DNA of 64,000 bases. It comes from Agarophyton chilense (lineage: Eukaryota; Rhodophyta; Florideophyceae; Gracilariales; Gracilariaceae). The notes beneath the pieces were generated by a model. The model made no database searches and had not been told where the DNA came from. It worked only from the letters and a program-made list of their open reading frames with translations. The stretch covers positions 496,001 through 560,000 of the forward strand of contig JARGXX010000096.1 in the NCBI GenBank assembly GCA_030374765.1, in the 5' to 3' direction. Shown piece by piece: positions 31,664 through 40,726 of this stretch. A program made the position numbers and the translations under genes. Every line of letters begins with the position of its first letter. The first letter of the stretch is position 1.

Positions 31664-32830
31664 TCACAACCGTGCTACCAGTTGCTCCACCTCTCTCAAG
31701 CTTGGCAAGCTCGAGAACACTCCCTTCCGTGCAATTACAAAACTCGCCGTCGCCGTCGCAATCTCAACCATATCCCGCACCTTTGCTGCGTCCCTCAGCG
31801 CCGCTGTGCCGCCCTTGCGCATCATCTCGGACAAAAACCCCGCCAGAAACGCGTCGCCCGCACCTGTAGTATCCACCACCCCGCCCTCCGCCTGCATGGC
31901 CGCCGCGCGCCCCGCCACCGCCTCTCCGTAGTTGAACGCATATGCACTTCCGTTCGCGCCGTCAGTGATGAGCACACCCTTGTTTTGCGCCGTTTGACGC
32001 ACCCGCTCCGGATCTTCCAGCGCGTCGCGCGCCAGCGCTTCCCCAAACACGAAGCGCACCTCGTCGAGAGAGATCTTTAATATGTCTGCCTTTCGAGTCA
32101 TGTTCACAATTCGTTTGCGCGCTTCTTCGTCCGAGTAATCGCTCCAAAACACCGGCCGCCAGTTCACGTCCACCACGGTTTCCAGCATGCACATTTTGGC
32201 CATCTCCAGCACCAGATCGTATGATTTCGAACACCCGTCAAACGCAAGTCCCAGTGTCGGCAGCATAAGCATCTTCGCCGCGTAGAAAAGAACGCCGGGT
32301 AACTTCTCGCCATCAATCTGCTGTGTATCCGCAAAACTCCGATTGTCGCCGCCAAAGCCGACAAAGTCGCGATCGCCGTCTTCGAAAACGCGCACGAACA
32401 CAGTCCTGGTGCGTCGTCCCTCGGCCGTTTGTACGCCGTCAATGTTCACTTTCTTCTCTACCAACGCACGTCTCAAACCATCGCCACCCTCGTCGTCGCC
32501 CACCATCCCGATGAACGCGCTGCCCGTTCCGAGCTGTGCCAGCGCAGCCGCCACGTTGGCCGGTGCGCCGCCGGGCACTCTGCTCCAAAGCTCGATGTCT
32601 TGGGTCGAAGTGTCGGGCGGCGCGTACAGGTCATACAGAATCTCTCCTGCGCATAGGATTTGCGGCGCGCCTAGCGGCGACTGATTGATGGGCTCTGCTT
32701 CACGCACCATGGTCGGGGCGCCTGCTCGCCGTGCGCATCGTTTGTGGGCGCGTCCGTGAGGGGCGCTTCTCGTGCTTGTTGCTTTGCTGCCAAGAAAACA
32801 ACTCGGCGAGTAAATGGCGGTAAATGCCAT
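31664..32830 (-). CDS. PfkB-family sugar kinase (fructokinase-like), predicted plastid
   Basis: Phosphorylates a sugar, most likely fructose, with ATP. The 388-residue protein has a Ser/Arg-rich leader of about 45 residues resembling a transit peptide. The kinase body begins ILCAGEILYDLY and carries the first PfkB signature around GGAPANVAAALAQLG. It continues with VDVNWRPVFW, KISLDEVRFVFG and LITDGANGSAYAF, and ends in the second signature DTTGAGDAFLAGF with the catalytic Asp intact. The intact GAGD argues for an active kinase rather than a non-catalytic FLN protein. Convergent with APX (about 210 bp apart). Confidence 0.9.
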   Translation of the reverse strand: MAFTAIYSPSCFLGSKATSTRSAPHGRAHKRCARRAGAPTMVREAEPINQSPLGAPQILCAGEILYDLYAPPDTSTQDIELWSRVPGGAPANVAAALAQLGTGSAFIGMVGDDEGGDGLRRALVEKKVNIDGVQTAEGRRTRTVFVRVFEDGDRDFVGFGGDNRSFADTQQIDGEKLPGVLFYAAKMLMLPTLGLAFDGCSKSYDLVLEMAKMCMLETVVDVNWRPVFWSDYSDEEARKRIVNMTRKADILKISLDEVRFVFGEALARDALEDPERVRQTAQNKGVLITDGANGSAYAFNYGEAVAGRAAAMQAEGGVVDTTGAGDAFLAGFLSEMMRKGGTAALRDAAKVRDMVEIATATASFVIARKGVFSSLPSLREVEQLVARL

Positions 32831-34026
32831 CCTGCTTGTGTTTGTGAAGCGCAGCCCTCTAGAGTCTACTGCCGGTGGTAGTTTTGTTAGAACGCGTCCT
32901 CAATACAGCTCGGCAATGAACCCACAAACCTTCGTAGCTTCGGGTTGAGAGAAGGAGAACCCTACCATGTGTTCCATTCTAGAGCACCCGGAGATACAAT
33001 CGCATCTGCGCTTTGGCGATTCCTGATTTGTCGGAGATTAGGACCAACATTTTCAACACAATTGATTCAAAAAGCATTTCCCCCAATCAAGCAATGGCTC
33101 TCCAGATACGAAGGTAACCTGTGCGAAGGCCATCATTCTCTTGTTCAAGCAAACTAATAAATGATTGTATTCCGTATTGTTGTCCTTTCCAATTATTGAT
33201 GAATCCTGTGATGCGTTCATCGAGCAAATCCCGACTGTTCTTTTGTTCATTGAAGCGGCGGGCTTTGCGTTCGGCGTTTCGAAAGGCAGGAAAACACGAA
33301 ACTTTGTTTCCGTCCTGCTGCTCTTACGTTGCTTGCGTCCATACCCCAACACTAGCCAAATTCCTTGAGCTCTTGAGTGTCCGTAATATTCGACTGACAT
33401 TCACGGCCATTTCAAACACATGCCACCCTTTTTACTGGTTATAAAGACAGCATACCTGATTTTGACTACATGATGTGTGAGATCAAATGTATACAACGAT
33501 GTGGGGCACAAATTTGGATCTGATAAACCATTTCATCGGTAGAAGCGAACGCCGCTGTTGCTAGTTGGACGTATTCCTTTTTCTCCATCCCACCACAAGT
33601 CCTGCAACTTACATGGAGAGTAGCAGCTGACAGTACGTGGTGTTATGATTTTATACGTATCAAAGAGAGGGCCAGAAATTCAAGTTCTGTTCGGGCGTAT
33701 CTACCAGGTAGGGGTAGAGAGTCACATTATTGCGTGGCTATCATAGTTTACTAGATGATTTTGAAGGCATTATTTCAAATGCACTCCCCCGCCATTTCGG
33801 GAGAGCGCTGACGCTCACGGCATGCGGAAATCGCCTCTGACGCTGAGCCGACGGTTGCCTTCACCCCTTAAATAGAGGCTCAGGACTGTCTCCTCCTGGT
33901 AGTGGAGAGAAGCTATCGAACTGCCAGCAGTACACCAAACTTCTTTGTTTCAAGTTCTTTGTTTCAAGTCCTCCTCTCTTCTATTTCGAGTACTAATATC
34001 TGCAATCAGGCTCGTCGATTTCTACC
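32831..34026. other. Intergenic, 1.2 kb, with TATA-like box for the secreted-protein gene
   Basis: Mostly no supported gene. A minus-strand frame at 33053-33400 has no recognisable domain. TTAAATAG at 33868-33875 lies about 155 bp upstream of the next start and is a plausible TATA box. It is preceded by GC-rich short palindromes such as GAGCG-CTGA-CGCTC, and followed by a duplicated TTCTTTGTTTCAAGT in the 5' UTR. Confidence 0.45.
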
Positions 34027-34599
34027 ATGCTCTCTTCCAATACATCTAATGCTGCGTCCTTGGGCATATTCTTTCTGCTCATTTTGAGCACTTTTGCTGG
34101 AGTACATTCGTACTGCATCAAAGATTGCTACCTCGCCATGAGCAATGAAGATATTTGGAATTCCGCAAGAGACGGCAGCCGTATTGGGAAATGCTACATT
34201 TCGTCTGGTGGGTCTGGAGCGCATTGTGATCTGTACGCTAAATCTGCAGTCAAGGGAATTCATGGAGATTATGGCTGGCCAAAGAGCACTGACAAACGCG
34301 GTACCGGCTGCGTCAGGGCGCCAGACTTTCCAAGAAAGGTTGGGCGTTGTTACTACAGTGACTATGTCTATAATCTACCAAAAGATGTCGTTGACTCTTT
34401 TTGTACCGGGAACGGCAAGAACAATGCAGTTGCTCAGATTCGACATGCTATTCGAAATGATGCTTGCGGTCTTCCGCAATGTCATTCTTCTGGCGGAAGT
34501 GGTGCAAGCAATGATGATAGCATCGCAATTCAGGGAGATGGTACTGGTGGGGGTTACATCTTAGATTCTGATTCCGACTCGGTGTCTGCAGCACAGTAG
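34027..34599 (+). CDS. Small secreted cysteine-rich protein, family unknown
   Basis: A 190-residue product with a clear signal peptide (residues 1 to about 28; core LGIFFLLILSTFAGVHS). The mature region of about 160 residues has nine cysteines spread evenly (YCIKDC, GKC, AHC, TGC, GRC, SFC, DAC, PQC) and many Gly, Ser, Tyr and Lys. A low-complexity acidic Ser/Asp tail follows. The pattern suggests a disulphide-bonded extracellular or cell-wall protein. No known family is recognised. It is the last host-type gene before the repeat region. Confidence 0.7.
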   Translation: MLSSNTSNAASLGIFFLLILSTFAGVHSYCIKDCYLAMSNEDIWNSARDGSRIGKCYISSGGSGAHCDLYAKSAVKGIHGDYGWPKSTDKRGTGCVRAPDFPRKVGRCYYSDYVYNLPKDVVDSFCTGNGKNNAVAQIRHAIRNDACGLPQCHSSGGSGASNDDSIAIQGDGTGGGYILDSDSDSVSAAQ

Positions 34600-37100
34600 A
34601 ATCCGTAAGGGTTTCAGGCCTTGCTCATTGCAACGATGAAGCTCAGTATTTCAGTCATACTACTGTACGAGACTCGTGGCTACTATAGATCCAATGCTGT
34701 ACCACATTCTGTCCCACGTTTTTCGTATAATCGGGCGTCCTGGTTGATTTTTATATTCAGATGACATTCTGCAGATTCTCTACACCTCTACTCCTTGCCA
34801 AATGCCTCCTGTGAGCAATCGTTCTCAAAATGCACCAATTAAACCTATCTATACGACTTCTTCCCATTCAAAAGTTCCGTGGCCTCATGTTCGACGTTAC
34901 CTTCTGCATCAACCACTGTCTTATTACTTTGATACCGCGTTATAATTTCAATAATTAGCACAATTTATGACCTAAAGTTGACCCAAGTGAAGTCTACTGG
35001 CTACAAGTAAAAACTTTCGAAGCAAAAACTGGATATTTTAACCGCAGAAAAAATAGGCCGCCTCTGCAAATGCTGCTCGATAATATTAGTGGTCACACCT
35101 ATCGCGGTACTTCAACAATTCTAGACCAACAGAATTCCAGAAACAGGTGAAAAGCGTGAGACTTATCTTCAACGGCCACGGTCGCTTTGTGAGTGCGAAC
35201 GTATGAGAAAAAGGCTTTACCAATTTCGCTATACTTTGCTGGCCTTCTCAATGCCGTGTACCCTTTTGAACGGCTATATTTGAGACACATAGCAATGATT
35301 TAAAAACACTTCAGGAAAAGGTTCCTTTCTTTCCTGTTTACAAGATCCAATGAGATGCGGCTTTGTGTGCCATTTACAGAAATGTAAATTTCGCGTGCCT
35401 ACGACATCAGTTTCCACCCAATTCTCACACACACACCCCGGACCTTAATCTCCCCCAAACCCTCAAATACAGTTAATTTGAGTCAGTCCAAACTCTCCAT
35501 CGCCGCATTCCCAGCCAACTCCAGCACCATTTCCAGTGCTTCTATAAAAATCTGCGCAGCACACTAAAAAGCCCGACCACCGGCAATGTGCATCCTACCA
35601 CTTGTGCCTACGGTTTGCGGGAGACCACAGGTAATACCATTGCACATTTCATCCGCAACTGATCTTTCAAGAAAAGTACTTTTTTTCTGTATAGCTTGCA
35701 GCCTTTTCTTTTTCGAACTTGATATACGACGCGTACTGTTTCATGCAGCTGCTTTCAAAGGTTGCGATTTCTTTTCCTGCCCCGTTGCATTACAATTATG
35801 ATCTTGCTTTTTCTTTCTCTCCGCAGACAAGACCTCTTCGTCTTTCTTCGTTTCAATTCATCCTATATCTTTCTTTGCACTTTGGGGACACCGGTTGTGT
35901 TAAGCTTTCTTTTTCACTGTCGTCGCTTTTCCTACGTTTCATTTCTTCGCCATGGATGAGCCATGAAGCCCGATTTTCTGCATCCAAAAATTTTCGTGTC
36001 TTGAAATTCTTTAAGGTCAGAGAAGCACCTTAATGTCCATTTATGTGCTCCATAAGTGTAATATAGTTATTGGACAACGAGTGACACATAACAGCACAAA
36101 GATACAAAAAGCAAGAATTCAAATTGACAAAGAAGACACGTCACCAAATACACACAGTGAAGTGAAAGGGTAAGAGTACGTTTTATCAAAAAGCAAAACA
36201 CGATTGCCGGCAGGGTGGAAGGCAGATTACTACTGTGAGTTGAAAAACGATAATATAGAATGGCAAATAGCGGGCAAAAGCAACATAGAGGACGATGGGA
36301 CGAGATAACGCAAAGCGGAAAGATTACCCGCTACTTAATCCGCTCAGACAGACAGTGAGTGAAGCACTAGATAAAAATACGATATAAGAAGCTTTTCTAG
36401 CAACAAGCCACGCCAACTACCCTCATAAACTGACCGCTGTGAAGTTCGACTTCTCGAGGGTATCCAGTCTCCCGTCTCCTTCATCTTTCCCAAACATTGA
36501 ACGACCCAATCCTCTCCTACAGCCTTTTAGTTTGAAACGTGTCATTGAAAATAGCGATTCAGCGAGAATAGTAATCTATACATATAATGTAATTATTTCA
36601 CGTGGTGGATTTGGATGATATTCGGAATGTTCCATGTACTACAATGGTTTAGTTATCATAAAGCTTATCTTTTGGCTAATTTAGTATTATTTAGATAAAA
36701 ATAAGTAGATAGGGAGGCGCACCTTATGTTTACCTCATCGTAGACAAATTGCCAAGAGCGTTACCGTAGGCCAGGTGGTTGGTGAAAGATATGAATATCG
36801 TTACCATGCCTGCCCACCTTTATCACTATTGTAAAGACAAGTACCTACTAGACTACTTTTACAACTTTTTGGTTTCTACAGTCAATCATAATGGTAAACC
36901 TAGTATTTTTACAGTTTTCTGGACCCGCATGCGCTGTGCGTCATCATCTACTGACTTTTTTTCAATAAGCTCGACGTTCCTGTTGCACCTTTCACTGGCT
37001 GGTGCTGCAACACCTTACAGTTATTCTCAAATTTCTTCTTTTAGGTCCAGCCGCACGTTTTCTAGAACCGTCAGATCTTAAACCCCCTCGCTACAGTTTT
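34600..37100. other. Gene-poor A/T-rich stretch, 2.5 kb
   Basis: Only short frames without domains (for example 35586-35801 and 35719-36033). Base composition is clearly more A/T-rich than the gene island. No repeat boundary or RNA gene identified. Confidence 0.5.
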
Positions 37101-37106
37101 GTTTTA

Positions 37107-37640
37107 TATCACAGTAAGTATGCCTTTATGTATCTCTCTGTTCGTCAACAACATAAAAATAGTTTTGAAATTGGTGGACGGTCCATTTTCTCTAGTAAAA
37201 ATGGTTAGATTATAATCTATATTTGTTTTGTCTGAATGCCTTTTACGAACACTAAAAAGCTTAGATGCAACCGTGAAATCGCTTAAACATTTCTTTTCTT
37301 CCAAAGCTATCTGGATGACAATGTCTTTGGACTTAAAATACATTTCTGCAGACTTTTGCTGAAACGGATATGTGCCGGTCAGACGGAAAGATTCACGGAC
37401 GATGTCAGGAGTAAGATTCTTCATAGATTATACAGCACAGGCCAAGTTGAAGTTTTCCTTCGTCCTATCAACTTTTCCTCAACGCCAGAACTCATCCCGG
37501 ATAGATTTCAGAAGCTCTGCGAATCTTTTGTTGATTCTTTTATTACATGACTGTAGAATATTAGATGTGTTAGTCGCATTTATATTAGCCTTAATTGCGT
37601 GCTTGGAGCAATATTTGATTCAGTCTGCGTGCTTAAGGGA
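37107..37640 (-). pseudogene. DDE-superfamily (pogo/jerky-like) transposase C-terminal remnant
   Basis: The frame ending at 37104 contains LTPDIVRESFRLTGTYPFQQ, which resembles the conserved end of pogo/jerky-type DDE transposases (RxSFRxTGxYPF). Continuing upstream on the minus strand, the same or adjacent frames read INKRFAELLKSIRDEFWR, again transposase-like, interrupted by in-frame stops near 37425 and 37468. No N-terminal half or terminal repeats are visible. A decayed DNA-transposon fragment. Confidence 0.5.
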
Positions 37641-37929
37641 AAAATGGCCGTTGAGAAAGAGCAGCACCGATGTTGTTGGCGGTTGTCGTAAAGTGGCGGA
37701 AGGGCTGACCTTTGAGGTGTCCGATACACTACGTTGACGTTGTAGGTGATGGGTTCGAGGAATCATCGGCCACGTAGCTCCGGTCGAGCTACCATCTAGG
37801 TGTTGTCAGCGTCGTGTAGTGTTGACATGTACCTTCTAGTTGAGTAATTGTTAGTGATAGTAATTGTAATTATGTGTATTTTAGTACAGTCGTTGAGTGA
37901 CCACCTTGCACTGTAGCCAGTGCTAGCCA

Positions 37930-37954
37930 GGTCTCTGACACTAGGTCAGAGACC
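37930..37954 (+). repeat. Perfect inverted repeat in element A leader/LTR
   Basis: GGTCTCTGAC, spacer ACTAG, GTCAGAGACC: a perfect 10-bp stem. It is followed within 100 bp by further short palindromes (TGCAGT-CC-ACTGCA and a CTTATC-TGATAAAG hairpin) and, near 38231-38276, a duplicated GGTTGAGCGTC unit. Confidence 0.7.
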
Positions 37955-38320
37955 GTGCCTTGCTGTCACCTCCCGGGTGATCTAGAGAGTGCAGTCCACT
38001 GCATATAGGGAACTGCACCTCCCCCATCCTTATCTGATAAAGGCAGGACCCACTTGGTTCACGACTATACCTTTTGGTTTATTATTTCTCAACTACCACA
38101 CAGGCTTTCCCGCGCGTCGACGCCTACCGTCGTTTACCTACACGGTATAGGCTAGTCGCCCAGCCGTTTGCCCCTGCGGGTTTTCACGGTGCCCTGTTAC
38201 CATCGAGGTTTACTACGTCTACCTTCTAAGGTTGAGCGTCAACACGCTCCCTACGGTTGAGCGTCACTACGCTCCCGAGACAAGACAGTAGCATACCCCA
38301 GAGGTGATTGTACGACATTT

Positions 38321-38338
38321 TGGTCTCCCGACTTAGAA
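38321..38338 (+). promoter_or_regulatory. Candidate primer-binding site of element A
   Basis: TGGTCTCCCGACTTAGAA begins with TGG, the complement of a tRNA 3' CCA end. It lies three bases after a CA (38316-38317) that could end a 5' LTR, and is identical to the site in element B. The primer tRNA is not identified. Confidence 0.5.
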
Positions 38339-38464
38339 AGTATTTTTAGGTTTCGTCGTACCTTCACAGTTCACACGAGATTCCGAGAAGGATTGGACGC
38401 TCGTACACCTATTTGGTTTCAGGAAATCCAGCAAAGCTATACAGGATACCACTATTGGTCACAA

Positions 38465-40726
38465 ATGGAACGACCTAAAAGGAATACGCGTGGTGCGAGC
38501 GCTCCGCCAATCCATAAAGGTCTTGAAGGAGCCCCATCGGCTCAACCGATTCTGGAAAACCCCGAGGAGCTGCTCCGGCACCCTCGAGACAAAACCGTAA
38601 AGGAACATGGTCCGCCGCCTATGGCAACGGAACCTCAAAATGAATTACCAATTGAGGTTACAGCGGAGGAGCTATGGCCTCAGCTCGAAGAGCTAGCGAA
38701 AGCGCTCGTCACCCTCGCGGTCGAGAATGCATTAACCATAAAGGAGAAGTCGGATACCCGGATGGTTCCGCCCTCAATGGACGTCGATGTATTTACCCGT
38801 ATTGTTGTTGACCGAGCAGCTCAAGAGCTATCGGAAAGGATACCTGAAATGGTGAAACAGTATATCTTTACAGATGCTATGGGGTATGTTTACCGCGCTG
38901 TGCAGGACCTTTGGGTTTCCGAGGGATTCGCAGAATCCCGACCTCCAAAGGTTAACATCGCAAAGCGCATACCACAAGGGTTCCAAATGGGTCATTCCAC
39001 TCATTCCAAACACTTACCTACTGATAGTTAGTACCTACAAGATCCAAGGCAAAGTAGAGAGGTCCCGGCGAAGGTAGACCCTCAAGACATTTACCTGCCA
39101 CCAATTACTGTTTTCGTTCAAAAGGATACCCATGGAGGTATTCCCAAGGACGATTTGTCTGACTCGTTGGATGAGCGACGAAGAAACCGAAAAGGGAAGA
39201 AGCGGAGGACGAAGACGGGAAAGAATCGAGAGGATGATTCAGACCCCGACTCGTCAGGCTCCAGTCCCGATAAGAGTTCATCGTCGGATGATGACCGTAA
39301 AGGTAAGAAGAAGAAGAAAACGAACAGGTCGACGAAGAAGTCGTCGAAAAAGAACCGAAAGGGGAAAAAGCGATACAATGAGTCGCCCGACTCTGCGTCG
39401 GACACCGAAATGGACCTGGAGGTGCACTAACCGTTGAACGATATGTTCACCAAAGCCGTTGATTACAGGACTTATCGGTTGATCAACAAGTCTTCTGAAT
39501 ACATCCAAGGGGTGGCTCAGAAGATGACTACGCACCACATGAAGCTCAGCTTTCAAATGGGTGACACAATCTTCACCGATACAGATCCTATTGCGATAAT
39601 TAAGTTTCTACAGAAGTCCAAGCTTGCATGTGACCCAAATGGGTTTTCCGAGGGTGCTGCGATGTGGCTGTTTTAGTTTTACCTTAAAGGACAAGCCTAC
39701 CACTTGCTGCGGGGTAGGCTCCGCGGCAATACCTTAGCGGTGGATGAGGATGGCACAGAGATGTTGGAGTCATACCCAGGAGTGGTCAATTTCCTTTTGG
39801 AAACAAAGGCCACCGATGACGTTATCCAAGAGGCTTTCTCGGAAGTCCTCGCTTACCATCAAAGGTCTGGGCAAACCGAATCGGATTTTTCGCTCGCGCT
39901 GTGGAATCTGGCAACCCGTTGTGGTAATGTGTTTACTACCCCGAGGTTAAAGTCGCTATTTGCCGACAATGTCGACAAAGCGATCTGTTCCCAGGTACGC
40001 AATTACCTGGTTATTAACCGAAAGGTAGACTACAATGGGCTGGCTCGATACTCCCAGGGCCTTGGAGATACCTTTCGGCTGGGAAAGAGACCAGCCATGC
40101 CTCCAACCTCGAAGGATAAACCGAAAAGGTCAGTCTTGGAAATTGAAGACACAATAACCTCAGAGGGTAGCTCGCACATCGAAGTACCTACAGGAACCGC
40201 TATCCACTTGGTAGCGACCCAGGGGCGGTTCTCGAAACCGTCGACGGTAGGAAATTGGTCGTCAACGCGTACACCAAACTCGGTACAATCGCCGATAATT
40301 TCGGTGAGCTCGCATAGTATGCCAGGAGCGAGCTCACATAACTCGCCACCCACATCCTACGCCATTGCTCCTACCAACCAGGTTTCGAAGCCCCCCTCAA
40401 TGGTAACGCAAGACCCTCAAACTGGAGGCCTCGTTTGCTGGTTCTGTCTCGCGACAGACTATTTGGCAAACAATTGGGCTAACTTACCTCCAGGGATGAG
40501 AGACCAGTTGATTCAGGCTCGCATGCAGAATCACCAACGCCTCTATGGGTCTTCAACGAAAGCATCAAATAGGTTCCAACCCCGTACACCGGTACAGGTC
40601 AATACCATCGAGGAAACACCAAACTTGGAGTCAACCCCTCCCGTACAGGAGGATAACACCGAGGGGTTGGCGTATTGGCCGAACTCAACCTGCAATCGGA
40701 AGGCCAATCGATACCCAGAACCTTGA
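38465..40726 (+). pseudogene. gag of element A (three in-frame stops)
   Basis: A single reading frame from MERPKRNTRG to the stop at 40724-40726, interrupted only by TAG 39029, TAA 39428 and TAG 39674. It includes a Lys/Ser/Asp-rich low-complexity region (39180-39400), a capsid-like region and a degraded zinc knuckle, CWFCLATDYLANNW, in which the expected His is Tyr and the last Cys is Trp. The end overlaps the protease frame by about 70 bp in the -1 frame. Confidence 0.7.

Noticed and set aside
33053-33400. Minus-strand frame before the secreted-protein gene
   Set aside because: No domain, no homologous block elsewhere in the window, ordinary chance length for the local A/T content.
35586-36033. 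Overlapping plus-strand frames in the gene-poor stretch
   Set aside because: Phe/Leu/Ser-rich translation of T-rich DNA; no domain.
37680-37775. tRNA-like stretch with GGTTCGA and TGGCGGAAGGG
   Set aside because: The B-box-like motif is present, but no acceptor, anticodon and T stems of correct length can be paired.
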